Assembly (NCBI GenBank): GCA_023244865.1
Contig: JAHFLM010000010.1
Location: 1-16,251, forward strand
Reading direction: 5' to 3'
DNA length: 16,251 bases
From: Candidatus Harrisonbacteria bacterium
GTDB taxonomy: Bacteria; Patescibacteriota; Minisyncoccia; UBA6257; UBA11618
The translations under genes and the position numbers were made by a program. Under the pieces are notes generated by a model. It saw only the letters and a program-made list of their open reading frames with translations, ran no database searches and had not been told where the DNA came from. Positions 1 to 7,202 of this stretch are shown one piece after another; the first letter of the stretch is position 1; the number at the start of each line of letters is the position of its first letter.

Positions 1-860
1 AAATCTCGCAACCCCATCTCTTTTTTAAAAAGCAGTTCATTGTCATCGCCCTCGACAACCACGACCTCATTTTTAATCACATCTTTATCACTCACATAGT
101 GGGCTTTAGTCACCACCTCCCCCGTCACACCCAATCGCCGATTCTTATCTTTCAAATCCAAGCCCTGCCTCTGCCCAATCGTATAAAATTGGGCCCCCAC
201 GTGCTCCCCCACCTCTTCACCTTTTTCATTTACCACCTTACCTTTTTTCTTTGGCAAATAATCACTCAAAAAATCTTCCAGAGTAATCTGACCCAAAAAA
301 CACACTCCCTGAGAATCCTTTTTATCAGCTGTTAATAAACCCGCCTTTTTAGCAATCTCTCTCACCTCAATTTTTAATAATTTTCCAATTGGAAAAACAA
401 TTTTCTCTAACTGACCTTTTTTTATAGCCCATAAAAAATAAGATTGGTCTTTATTTTTATCTAAAGCCGCCAAAAGCTTACCGTCTTTCACCTGAGCATA
501 ATGTCCTGTTGCCACCAAATCCGCCCCCAAAGCAATCGCCTTCTCAAAAAATAATCCGAACTTAATCTCCCGATTACACATCACATCCGGATTCGGCGTC
601 TCACCCCGTTCGTAGCCAGCCACCATATACTCCACCACTCTTTTTTTATACTCCTCCTCATAGTCAAAAACATAAAAAGGAATTTTTAATTCCTCAGCGA
701 CTCGTCGAGCATCATTCGCATCCCTCTCACCACAACCATCCACATTAAAACAACGCAAATGCACCCCGATCACTTCATGCCCCGCCTGTTTCAAAAGCAG
801 CGCCGCAACAGAGCTATCCACCCCACCCGACAAACCAATAAAAACCTTCTTTTTTGTCAC
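1..860 (-). CDS. mnmA: tRNA-specific 2-thiouridylase MnmA (3' end outside window)
   Basis: MnmA puts sulfur on C2 of the wobble uridine (U34) of Lys, Glu and Gln tRNAs, using ATP to adenylate the base and persulfide sulfur delivered by partner proteins. The translation starts MTKKKVFIG and has the PP-loop ATP motif SGGVDSS at residues 11-17. The two catalytic cysteines are present: Cys95 in NPDVMCNREIKF and Cys187 in DSQGVCFLG, with the expected TGHYAQ and YTIGQRQGL segments between and after them. About 286 codons are visible; the reading frame runs off the left edge without a stop, so the C-terminal beta-barrel is incomplete here. The start is GTG at 858-860; the frame is closed by TAA a few codons upstream, so no longer start is possible. 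No Shine-Dalgarno sequence is seen. It is divergent from efp. Identification is near certain. Confidence 0.96.
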   Translation of the reverse strand, partial: MTKKKVFIGLSGGVDSSVAALLLKQAGHEVIGVHLRCFNVDGCGERDANDARRVAEELKIPFYVFDYEEEYKKRVVEYMVAGYERGETPNPDVMCNREIKFGLFFEKAIALGADLVATGHYAQVKDGKLLAALDKNKDQSYFLWAIKKGQLEKIVFPIGKLLKIEVREIAKKAGLLTADKKDSQGVCFLGQITLEDFLSDYLPKKKGKVVNEKGEEVGEHVGAQFYTIGQRQGLDLKDKNRRLGVTGEVVTKAHYVSDKDVIKNEVVVVEGDDNELLFKKEMGLRD

Positions 861-865
861 AGTGC

Positions 866-894
866 TTTACAAAATAACATTTTTTCGCTATTAT
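866..894 (+). promoter_or_regulatory. Promoter of efp
   Basis: TTTACA at 866-871 is separated by 17 bases from TATTAT at 889-894, each one base from the sigma-70 consensus. Transcription should begin near 901, giving a leader of about 15 bases before the efp ATG at 916. No Shine-Dalgarno sequence is visible in that leader. The -10 shares bases 890-894 with the mnmA -10 on the opposite strand. Confidence 0.6.
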
Positions 895-898
895 ATCA
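890..898 (-). promoter_or_regulatory. Promoter of mnmA, extended -10
   Basis: On the minus strand the sequence reads TGATATAAT, a perfect TATAAT with the TG of an extended -10. No convincing -35 box lies 16-18 bases upstream, which fits an extended -10 promoter. The predicted start of transcription is near 883, leaving a leader of about 22 bases before the GTG of mnmA. The box overlaps the efp -10 on the other strand. Pattern match only. Confidence 0.55.
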
Positions 899-915
899 AA
901 TACCAATACAACATT

Positions 916-1485
916 ATGTTAACTTATACCGAGCTCAAAAAAGGCCTCGTGATCGTCTTCGAAGGCCAACCATTCGAAATCGTTGAATCAGATTTTCTAC
1001 GCATGCAGCAACGCAAAGCCGTAGTCAAACTTAAAATCAAAAATATTATCAATGGTAAAATCTTAGATCGCAATATTCACGCCTCCGAAAATTTTGAAGA
1101 GGCTGATGTCAATAAAAAAGAAGTAAAATTTCTTTATAACCATCGAGACGAGTATTGGTTTTGCGACATCAACAACGCTACCAATCGCTTCGCCATACCA
1201 TTTGAAAATATTGGCACCCAGGCTCAGTTTTTAAAAAATAATACAGTGGTTGATGCTCTCGAATACAACGGCAAAATTGTTAATATAAATCTTCCCATTA
1301 AAATGGATCTCAAAGTTAAAGAAACTCCTCCGGGCGAAAAAGGCGATACTGCAACCGGCGGCAAAAAACTCGCCGAACTAGAAACGGGTGCCAAAGTTAA
1401 CGTCCCACTTTTCGTTAACAACGACGATGTCATAAGGATCAACACTCAAACCGGCGAATACGTAGAACGCATCGAAAAAGCCTAA
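916..1485 (+). CDS. efp: Elongation factor P
   Basis: EF-P binds between the P and E sites of the ribosome and relieves stalling at runs of proline. The 189-aa product has the usual length and three-domain order: an N-terminal KOW-like domain (MLTYTELKKG onward), the OB domain, and a C-terminal OB domain with the near-invariant PPGEKGDTATGG and TGEYVERI segments. I chose ATG 916 because MLTYTELKKG aligns with normal EF-P N-termini; an 18-codon upstream extension (from 862) runs through the promoter. The tip loop that carries the modified Lys34 in E. coli (PGKG) is here RMQQRKAVV, as I recall for other CPR EF-Ps, so a modified residue would have to be the Lys or Arg of QRK or be absent. The gene is monocistronic, with its own promoter and terminator. 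Confidence 0.97.
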   Translation: MLTYTELKKGLVIVFEGQPFEIVESDFLRMQQRKAVVKLKIKNIINGKILDRNIHASENFEEADVNKKEVKFLYNHRDEYWFCDINNATNRFAIPFENIGTQAQFLKNNTVVDALEYNGKIVNINLPIKMDLKVKETPPGEKGDTATGGKKLAELETGAKVNVPLFVNNDDVIRINTQTGEYVERIEKA

Positions 1486-1504
1486 TAAATAATCGACTAA
1501 AATT

Positions 1505-1530
1505 AAAAACCGACTATTTAGTCGGTTTTT
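1505..1530. terminator. Bidirectional intrinsic terminator between efp and the 1536-2717 gene
   Basis: AAAAACCGACTA at 1505-1516 pairs with TAGTCGGTTTTT at 1519-1530. In either direction the GC core CCGAC/GTCGG is followed by a U run, so it can end efp (plus) and the convergent minus-strand unit stopping at 1536. Confidence 0.85.
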
Positions 1531-1535
1531 AATTA

Positions 1536-2717
1536 CTACTTAGACACTCCACAATTAGGACAGAATCTCAAACCCACCACTCTATCCATGCCACAAGCGT
1601 CACACTTATCTTTCATTTGATAGTGACACGATGGACAATACCGATCTTCATTTCTTAAGCTCATATTACAACTTGGGCACTTATGATTTTTCAAAGCTCT
1701 AATCATCACCGCCTCCTTGTTATAAACCCTCTTTTGAATTAAATAAACAATAAATCCAAATATTACGGGCACAAGAAGAAAGGTGGCGTAATAAAATATC
1801 GTTACCAAAAAAGCAAACTGTGCAAAAAATTGCATCAGCCACTGTATTAACTCGCGTGGAATTATTCGATAAATAAACAATATACAAACCTCGCTAAAAA
1901 GTAAGGCGAATATCCCAACCACAGCACTCCAAATTATCGTATACTGAGAATTTTCTCTTTTGTTTTTAAAATACTTCCTCAAAGCAAACCATAAAAGAGG
2001 TACGATAAACAAAAATTGTAGGAGGGCACGCTCAAATTCTACTAGTTTATTTTGAAAATTATAATCAACAAAAACTCCAGCAATTCTATCTTTATAATTA
2101 TTTACTAATGACTTTAAACTATTCTCGATATCTGATATTTGAGCATTTAAAACCGCCTCTTGCTGCACCAAATCAGAGTAATAAGCCTGCTGGCCAATAA
2201 TATCCCCCTTTATTTGATTTTTATCATACAAAGAATTCTCCCTAGCGATCTTCTCCTGTAAAGTTAGAGAATAATCACCCTTCAGAGAATCTATATTATT
2301 TTTTGCACTATTAGAATTATTTCTAACATCAACTAATTGCCTATTTAAGCTTATAAGTTTAGCCCTCAATGGAAAAGCTACCTGCATAATATCTTCAATA
2401 AAATATTTTTTTTCAAAAGAAGAATAGTTACAAGTAAGGTACTCGGGCTCATTATAATAAGTATTGTAATTATAAGTATTACTACTTAAAAAATTATTTA
2501 AAAAATAAACACAATTAGAAAGGGGCTCTGGCCCACTAATACTTGAAGATAAAGAATCGATAAATCCCTGACCCCGCCACACTCCTAAAAGCACCATCAT
2601 AATTAACAAAAAATAACCTAACTTAGTAGTCTTTTTCTCACTAATTTCCTCGTAAGGAGCAAAAGGCTTTATTTCTACCTCAGAAAGTTTCTCTTTCTGT
2701 CTAAATGGTAACCACAT
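1536..2717 (-). CDS. Polytopic membrane protein with coiled coil and C-terminal double zinc ribbon, function unknown
   Basis: I do not recognise a named family for this 393-aa protein. Visible order: a charged N-terminus (1-32); a membrane segment at about 34-48; a Tyr/Asn-rich stretch (residues 80-100, probably outside the membrane); a helical Leu/Gln/Asn-rich coiled coil at about 115-205; three hydrophobic segments near 231-247, 259-283 and 298-327; then a cytosolic tail with four CxxC pairs at Cys347/350, 361/364, 372/375 and 386/389, a zinc-ribbon pair. It is the last of three minus-strand genes, 25 bases after the ATPase gene, which suggests but does not prove that it works with that machine. 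The ATG at 2715-2717 lies six bases after an extended -10, so it may also be made from its own leaderless mRNA. The zinc ribbons could bind a protein partner, DNA or RNA. Stop TAG. Confidence 0.85.
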   Translation of the reverse strand: MWLPFRQKEKLSEVEIKPFAPYEEISEKKTTKLGYFLLIMMVLLGVWRGQGFIDSLSSSISGPEPLSNCVYFLNNFLSSNTYNYNTYYNEPEYLTCNYSSFEKKYFIEDIMQVAFPLRAKLISLNRQLVDVRNNSNSAKNNIDSLKGDYSLTLQEKIARENSLYDKNQIKGDIIGQQAYYSDLVQQEAVLNAQISDIENSLKSLVNNYKDRIAGVFVDYNFQNKLVEFERALLQFLFIVPLLWFALRKYFKNKRENSQYTIIWSAVVGIFALLFSEVCILFIYRIIPRELIQWLMQFFAQFAFLVTIFYYATFLLVPVIFGFIVYLIQKRVYNKEAVMIRALKNHKCPSCNMSLRNEDRYCPSCHYQMKDKCDACGMDRVVGLRFCPNCGVSK

Positions 2718-2723
2718 ATCTAA

Positions 2724-2732
2724 ATTATATCA
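2724..2732 (-). promoter_or_regulatory. Extended -10 directly before the zinc-ribbon membrane gene
   Basis: The minus strand reads TGATATAAT, then TTAGAT, then ATG. With a -10 this close, transcription would begin at or beside the A of the start codon, predicting a leaderless message. No good -35 is seen. The box lies in the 25-bp gap after the ATPase stop codon, so it would be an internal promoter of the unit. Confidence 0.5.
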
Positions 2733-2742
2733 CAAAAAACAT

Positions 2743-4722
2743 TTAAACCTCACCCTCTTTTTCTTTCTTTAACGCCTTCCCTAAAGCCTCCCTCAACTTA
2801 CCTAAATCCACCGGTGGCTTTTCTCCCATAATTTTATGAAGAGGTCTCACATCCTCTTTCTTAACTTCAGATTTATTTTCCAAAAGACTACTTAAACTTG
2901 CCCTCTTTGGCTCATTTACAGGTTTAAACTCCGTATAATCTTTCTTAATAAAAACAGGCTTAGATTTAGTGGGACTTTCCGCAGAAGCAACTCTCTGCTC
3001 GGTAGGACTCGGAACAAAAGTAGTATTTGATTCGATATGGTTTAGATTAGAAGGGGTATTCAATACCTCTCTCGGCTTTTCAAGTCCGCTAAGCGCTGGT
3101 CTCTCAAGTGACCCATTCTCAAAGCGAGGCTCAGGAGTAGGCGGCTTCTTATTCATCAAAATATCTGGTGCGCGGTCCTCCCTAACGAATCTTGGTCTTT
3201 CGGGTAATCTACCCCTAGCATCATCCTGTGATGAGCCATAACTTCGAGGAGCGGCTGGTCTAGAATCATTACCTCTAAAAGGAGCTCTCGGCGGAGCATC
3301 GTAACCACCCCTAGCTGGTCGATCATCAAACCTCCTTGGAGGCCTACTATCATTACCTCTATCGTCAAAAGCCCTAGGTGGCCTATCAGATCTTTCATAA
3401 GAGTCCGCCCTAGGTCGTTCCTCTTTCTTTTCAGGCACCCATTCCTGAGCAATCCGCTCATCCACCTTTGCTTTTGGAATAGCATAAATCTCCCTTGAAT
3501 TTCGAATGATTGTTTCCTTGTGATTAATAGGCGGTCTTGGTGGTGGTCCCAAAGTTCTCGCGCCAAATGGCCGAGAGGCAATCCCATCAATCATTAATTT
3601 CAAATAAATATGATATTTCGCCAAATTCACCAAATCATGCCCCACGTACTCAGGCTCAAACTCCGGCTCTAAAAATTCCGCGTCCTTTGCTCCTACTCTA
3701 AAAATAATCATCGTTCCCACATTACCAAAAATTGCCGAACGCACCGTCGTATTATTGTCTTGATCTAATTGATCCAAATACTGATTCGCCACAATCAAAG
3801 ATAGCCTGAATTTTCTTGCCTCAGACAAAATATCTGCAAACGACTCGGTCGCAAAATTCTGAAACTCATCTACGTATAAATAAAAGTCTGGTCGCTGACT
3901 TTCGTGCACATCAATACGCGACATCGCCGCGAGCTGAATCTTTGTAATCAACATCGCTCCAAGTAATGCTGAGCTATCTTCTCCAATTCTTCCCTTAGAC
4001 AAGTTCACGATAAAAATCTTCTTTTCATCCATCGCCTTTCGAATATCGATAGAAGAAGTTGGCTGACCCAAAATATTTCTAATTAAGGGGTTAGAAGTAA
4101 GCTGACCCTCCTTGTTCTGAATGGCCGCCGTAGCCTCAGTCTCAAACTTCTGACTATATTTCGCATACTCATCCACCCAAAAACTTTTAATCACTGGATC
4201 TTTCAAATTCGCCACAATCCCCTTTCTGTAATCAGGATTATTCATCATCTTCTGCACCGAAAGCAATGTCGTTCCCGGATTTTCCAAGAGTGCCAAAAGC
4301 GTATTATTTAAAATATACTGCATTCTCGCCGACCAAGCATCCGCCCAAATCTTCTTAAACACCCCCATCATCGAAGAAGCCACCAAGTGCCTCAAATCAT
4401 CGCTCACATTTTCTAACGGGTTAAAAGCAATCGGAAACTCCATGTCCGCCGGGTTAAAATAAATCACATCCTTCACGCGGTGTTCAGGAATATATTCCAA
4501 AATCTTCTCCGCCGACTCCCCGTGAGGATCCAAAAACGCCAATCCCTTTCCAGCATTAATATCGTCCACCACCATGTTTTCAAGCAGGGTGCTTTTACCC
4601 ACACCCGTCTTTCCTAAAACATAAACGTGGCGACGCCTATCATCCTCCTTAATGCCAAATTTCTTAAACTCATTTCTAAAGCTTGTCTCCCCTAAAATTG
4701 TAATATTCTTGTTATTATTCAT
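2743..4722 (-). CDS. TraG/VirD4- and HerA-like type IV secretion coupling ATPase with disordered C-terminal tail
   Basis: The 659-aa product is a hexameric-pump-type ATPase of the FtsK/HerA/VirD4 group. Residues 1-400 form the motor: Walker A GKTGVGKS at 37-44, FLDPHGE at 63-69, Walker B YLYVDEFQNF at 281-290, and the sensor-like VANQ at 311-314, all typical of the TraG/TraD family. It lacks its own N-terminal membrane anchor; the upstream gene probably supplies it. Residues about 401-659 are low complexity. The part near 430-520 is rich in Arg, Asp and Pro with imperfect repeats (RGNDSRP twice, PPRAFDDR and PPRRFDDR), and the very end is a Lys-rich helix. VirD4-like proteins bring DNA or protein substrates to a type IV secretion channel. 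It starts 12 bases after the upstream stop codon and has no visible ribosome binding site. Stop TAA. The motor call is strong; the substrate is unknown. Confidence 0.9.
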   Translation of the reverse strand: MNNNKNITILGETSFRNEFKKFGIKEDDRRRHVYVLGKTGVGKSTLLENMVVDDINAGKGLAFLDPHGESAEKILEYIPEHRVKDVIYFNPADMEFPIAFNPLENVSDDLRHLVASSMMGVFKKIWADAWSARMQYILNNTLLALLENPGTTLLSVQKMMNNPDYRKGIVANLKDPVIKSFWVDEYAKYSQKFETEATAAIQNKEGQLTSNPLIRNILGQPTSSIDIRKAMDEKKIFIVNLSKGRIGEDSSALLGAMLITKIQLAAMSRIDVHESQRPDFYLYVDEFQNFATESFADILSEARKFRLSLIVANQYLDQLDQDNNTTVRSAIFGNVGTMIIFRVGAKDAEFLEPEFEPEYVGHDLVNLAKYHIYLKLMIDGIASRPFGARTLGPPPRPPINHKETIIRNSREIYAIPKAKVDERIAQEWVPEKKEERPRADSYERSDRPPRAFDDRGNDSRPPRRFDDRPARGGYDAPPRAPFRGNDSRPAAPRSYGSSQDDARGRLPERPRFVREDRAPDILMNKKPPTPEPRFENGSLERPALSGLEKPREVLNTPSNLNHIESNTTFVPSPTEQRVASAESPTKSKPVFIKKDYTEFKPVNEPKRASLSSLLENKSEVKKEDVRPLHKIMGEKPPVDLGKLREALGKALKKEKEGEV

Positions 4723-4734
4723 AAATATTTAAAT

Positions 4735-6018
4735 CTATTCCAAATCCTCCAAAGGCAAATTCGACGGCGGTGCACCCTTCTTAAACTCAACCGGTCGCAA
4801 ACTTGGTGATTCCACTAAAATAGTTGGATAATGATAAATTGTAGCCAACTCTTCGATATTCATAAACGAAGTTTTCTCAGCAAAATTCCTGAATTTAAAA
4901 TCATCCCAAAAAAGCCTCTTCTTAGCAAAGCCCTTCGCTGACTTACCAATCCATTTCACCGCCCAATGACCTAAAACCGCCGTCATTCTCATCGGCCTAA
5001 AACTATTTTTATTCAAAGTCGCAAACTGATTAAAAAAGGAGGCTACCGCTGAAATATTAGACCGGCTAAAAGAGCTTTTGTTATCCATAAAAGCAAACCT
5101 CACAAACATTTCGAATCCAAGCTTAGAAACCTTATCCTCAATACTTCTTGCCACATCCTGCTCCCCCTTAGTTAAGCTAGTTAAAGCCGGCTTCTCCTCT
5201 TTTTTATCCTCTGGCCATTCCGGCTCACCCCCTACTAAAATCACAAATAAATTATTAATCGCAGCAAATACATAATCTAAAAATCCCACGTCTTTTTTAG
5301 GCTTTCTACCTATAATCTTATCCCGCTCCTTTTCCGCCTGCTTTTTCCAATCATCTCCTTTCGCCCGCAAAAAAAGCTGCACAAACATTCTCTCACCGCC
5401 CTTCAACTTACTCATCACTTCAACAAGTGATGCAATTGGGTCAATTCTCTCTTCGTCATTCTTAGCCTCAAAAAATTCCGGCCAAGTCCTAATTGGATAA
5501 GCGCTATCTTTAGCTAGGGCATAATCCGCTCCAAAAATATCCAAAAAATCATTAGGCAAAACCTCCGGTAAGTCATCCATATAATCAGGCACCGCCTCGA
5601 TTTCCGCCTGAGGATACTGAGCGTAGATTGCCGACTCAATTAAATTTCTAAAATCATTTTTGATTCTAATGTAAAAATAAATCCCAGAAGCATCCCCCAC
5701 CATTTCAAAAGTCGTCACAGTTTCAACTACTCCATTCCAATATTTATCCCAAGGAGTAATTCCAAAGGAATATGTTCCATAGAGTGCCGCATAAACCTGT
5801 TCCATCGCGCTCGGAACCCTTAAAAGCTCCCTAGGCACTCGCACCCTAAGTAACAACCACTTTATTTTAGCCGCCGCGTAAGATTCAATATAATAAAGCC
5901 ACAACTCCCAAAAAACGCCCATAAAAATTATCGGCAACACAAACCACCAAGTTGCTAAAAACACCTCCCAAGTTGCCACCGCAATCCCCAAAAGCACACT
6001 CGCCACCGAAAATCCCAT
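4735..6018 (-). CDS. Membrane-anchored partner of the TraG-like ATPase, CPR type IV secretion-associated (DUF8128-like, tentative)
   Basis: The 427-aa protein starts with a long hydrophobic region (residues about 5-45, one or two membrane spans), followed by a soluble part without cysteine motifs or an NTPase signature. Near the C-terminus it carries NIEELATIYHYP (387-398) and then PPSNLP, resembling the EELATL-hFP/NLP segment of VirB4- and HerA-associated conjugation proteins. Proteins of this look sit directly upstream of TraG/HerA-like ATPases in CPR genomes; I recall the family as DUF8128 but cannot verify it here. Inference: it anchors the soluble ATPase at the inner membrane. It is the first gene of the unit, with a good promoter and only six bases between the -10 and ATG. 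Stop TAG, 12 bases before the ATPase start. Confidence 0.75.
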   Translation of the reverse strand: MGFSVASVLLGIAVATWEVFLATWWFVLPIIFMGVFWELWLYYIESYAAAKIKWLLLRVRVPRELLRVPSAMEQVYAALYGTYSFGITPWDKYWNGVVETVTTFEMVGDASGIYFYIRIKNDFRNLIESAIYAQYPQAEIEAVPDYMDDLPEVLPNDFLDIFGADYALAKDSAYPIRTWPEFFEAKNDEERIDPIASLVEVMSKLKGGERMFVQLFLRAKGDDWKKQAEKERDKIIGRKPKKDVGFLDYVFAAINNLFVILVGGEPEWPEDKKEEKPALTSLTKGEQDVARSIEDKVSKLGFEMFVRFAFMDNKSSFSRSNISAVASFFNQFATLNKNSFRPMRMTAVLGHWAVKWIGKSAKGFAKKRLFWDDFKFRNFAEKTSFMNIEELATIYHYPTILVESPSLRPVEFKKGAPPSNLPLEDLE

Positions 6019-6024
6019 AAGAAT

Positions 6025-6053
6025 ATTATATCACCTCTACACTAAATTTTAAA
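6025..6053 (-). promoter_or_regulatory. Promoter of the secretion-like unit, predicted leaderless
   Basis: On the minus strand TTTAAA (6053-6048), a 17-base spacer, then TGATATAAT with TATAAT at 6030-6025. ATTCTT follows and then the ATG at 6018, so transcription should start at the start codon. Confidence 0.6.
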
Positions 6054-6057
6054 AAAT

Positions 6058-6087
6058 AAAAACGACCACTTTTTGGTGGTCGTTTTT
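6058..6087 (-). terminator. Intrinsic terminator of the sigma-region-4/HARE gene
   Basis: ACGACCAC at 6062-6069 pairs with GTGGTCGT at 6076-6083, extended by A-T pairs on both sides. On the minus strand the hairpin is followed by a T-rich tract. It lies directly after the stop codon at 6092 and separates that gene from the downstream secretion-like unit. Confidence 0.85.
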
Positions 6088-6091
6088 ATTT

Positions 6092-7135
6092 TTAAGCCTT
6101 ACGAATATTGTATCTCCCGTCATCGTTTCTCAAGAAAGACTTCTTGTCCTGCAAGTTCAAGAGCAATGTATTTTCCTTAAAAATTCTCTGATCCAAGACT
6201 AACTTGATAATCTCTCGAGAATTTTGAGGTCCATGCTTTTTCAAAATTTCTGCAATCACCTCCTTCGCAGTTCCACTCATTAAGTTAAACTCTCTCAAAC
6301 CATAGATACCTCGGCCAACAAGAACAAACCTTTCATCCTTAATTAATTCGTTGTGAACGGTTTGAGGATTGGTTACCTTACCCTTTCTAAACTTATTAAT
6401 TTCAGAAGTTAAAAGTGTGAAGTGCAAAGGCTTTTGAGATTTCTTTAAAACCAAGTAAGCCCAATCTCTAGATGTCTTAGGGCAAATCTCACTCCAAGAA
6501 GAAGGACCGAAATCGCTATAAGCATTGGTAGCAAATTTCTTTGATACCGCAATAAAATTATTCGCAATCTTACTGTCAAAATCCTCAGTGGATACCACTG
6601 TCGCAAAATGCGCCTGATAACTATTCTTCAAAATTAAATCATCTTTCTTATTCTTTAAGTGATCACTCAAACGATCGATGAATCTTTCAGCTCTCTTGTA
6701 ATCATCTCGAGTCAAAAACCAAAAAGGATGAAACGCCTTAGCGTCACCTTGATAATTAAAGGCACCGGAGCTCTCCAAAATGAAATGAATCTTGCTATTA
6801 TAAGCCTTGTCGACTGGTACTGTAGACAAAACACCCTTCAAGTCATTGCACAAAGAAGTCGCTAAATGCACCCCACCGAGCTGCCTCAAATGAGTTCTTA
6901 CGTGATCAACGATATCATTAAACTGACCGTCACTAAACTTCCTTCTCACTGAAGAAAGGGCTAAAGCCTCGATTTGTCTGATTCTTTCTCTGGTCACGCC
7001 ATAGCGATTACCTATTTCAGCCAAGGTTACCGGCTCTCCATCTTCCAAGCCGTAACGGCCAAAAACCACGTCCCTTTGTCTAGGATTTAGATCTTTTACT
7101 AAGGTGCTTATGACTTTGTCTACATTGTATTTCAT
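6092..7135 (-). CDS. Sigma-70 region 4 protein fused to a HARE-type winged helix, putative transcription regulator
   Basis: The 347-aa protein begins with a very well conserved sigma-70 region 4. LNPRQRDVVFGRYGLEDGE at 16-34 is followed by the helix-turn-helix TLAEIGNRYGVTRERIRQIE at 37-56, the part that in RpoD reads the -35 box and contacts the RNA polymerase flap. No region 2 or 3 precedes it, so alone it cannot melt a -10. Residues about 218-282 match the HARE-HTH domain (DWAYLVL, KPLHF, ERFVLVGRGIYGL), the fold also found in RNA polymerase delta (RpoE) of Firmicutes. A further winged-helix-like segment spans about 286-344 (DDGRYNIR). Inference: it works at RNA polymerase as an accessory or promoter-selecting factor. 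It has its own consensus promoter just after secF, a weak AAGG Shine-Dalgarno four bases before the ATG, and its own terminator. Confidence 0.88.
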   Translation of the reverse strand: MKYNVDKVISTLVKDLNPRQRDVVFGRYGLEDGEPVTLAEIGNRYGVTRERIRQIEALALSSVRRKFSDGQFNDIVDHVRTHLRQLGGVHLATSLCNDLKGVLSTVPVDKAYNSKIHFILESSGAFNYQGDAKAFHPFWFLTRDDYKRAERFIDRLSDHLKNKKDDLILKNSYQAHFATVVSTEDFDSKIANNFIAVSKKFATNAYSDFGPSSWSEICPKTSRDWAYLVLKKSQKPLHFTLLTSEINKFRKGKVTNPQTVHNELIKDERFVLVGRGIYGLREFNLMSGTAKEVIAEILKKHGPQNSREIIKLVLDQRIFKENTLLLNLQDKKSFLRNDDGRYNIRKA

Positions 7136-7167
7136 ATTGCCTTGTTTTGTATTTTGTTATTATTTAG

Positions 7168-7197
7168 ATTATAAGTCACAATCCAAAAGGTTGTCAA
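7168..7197 (-). promoter_or_regulatory. Consensus sigma-70 promoter of the sigma-region-4/HARE gene
   Basis: TTGACA (7197-7192), an 18-base spacer and TATAAT (7173-7168) match the consensus at all twelve positions, the best promoter in the window. Transcription should begin near 7161, leaving a 26-base A-rich leader. The -35 starts five bases after the secF stop codon and no terminator lies between, so read-through from secDF is also possible. Confidence 0.8.
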
Positions 7198-7202
7198 GTA
7201 CC

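Noticed and set aside
99..335. Plus-strand 78-aa frame in mnmA
   Set aside because: Antisense to a clear mnmA coding frame; composition is that of the complementary strand.
857..880. Short minus-strand ATG reading frame of seven codons plus stop overlapping the mnmA GTG
   Set aside because: Very short, no ribosome binding site, and its codons show nothing conserved; overlap with the GTG could be chance.
862..915. 18-codon N-terminal extension of efp
   Set aside because: It runs through the -10 box and adds residues absent from EF-P; MLTYTELKKG at 916 matches the family start.
3156..3590. Minus-strand 144-aa frame inside the ATPase gene
   Set aside because: It is a shadow of the repetitive Arg/Asp/Pro-coding region; no start signal, and the ATPase frame explains the sequence.
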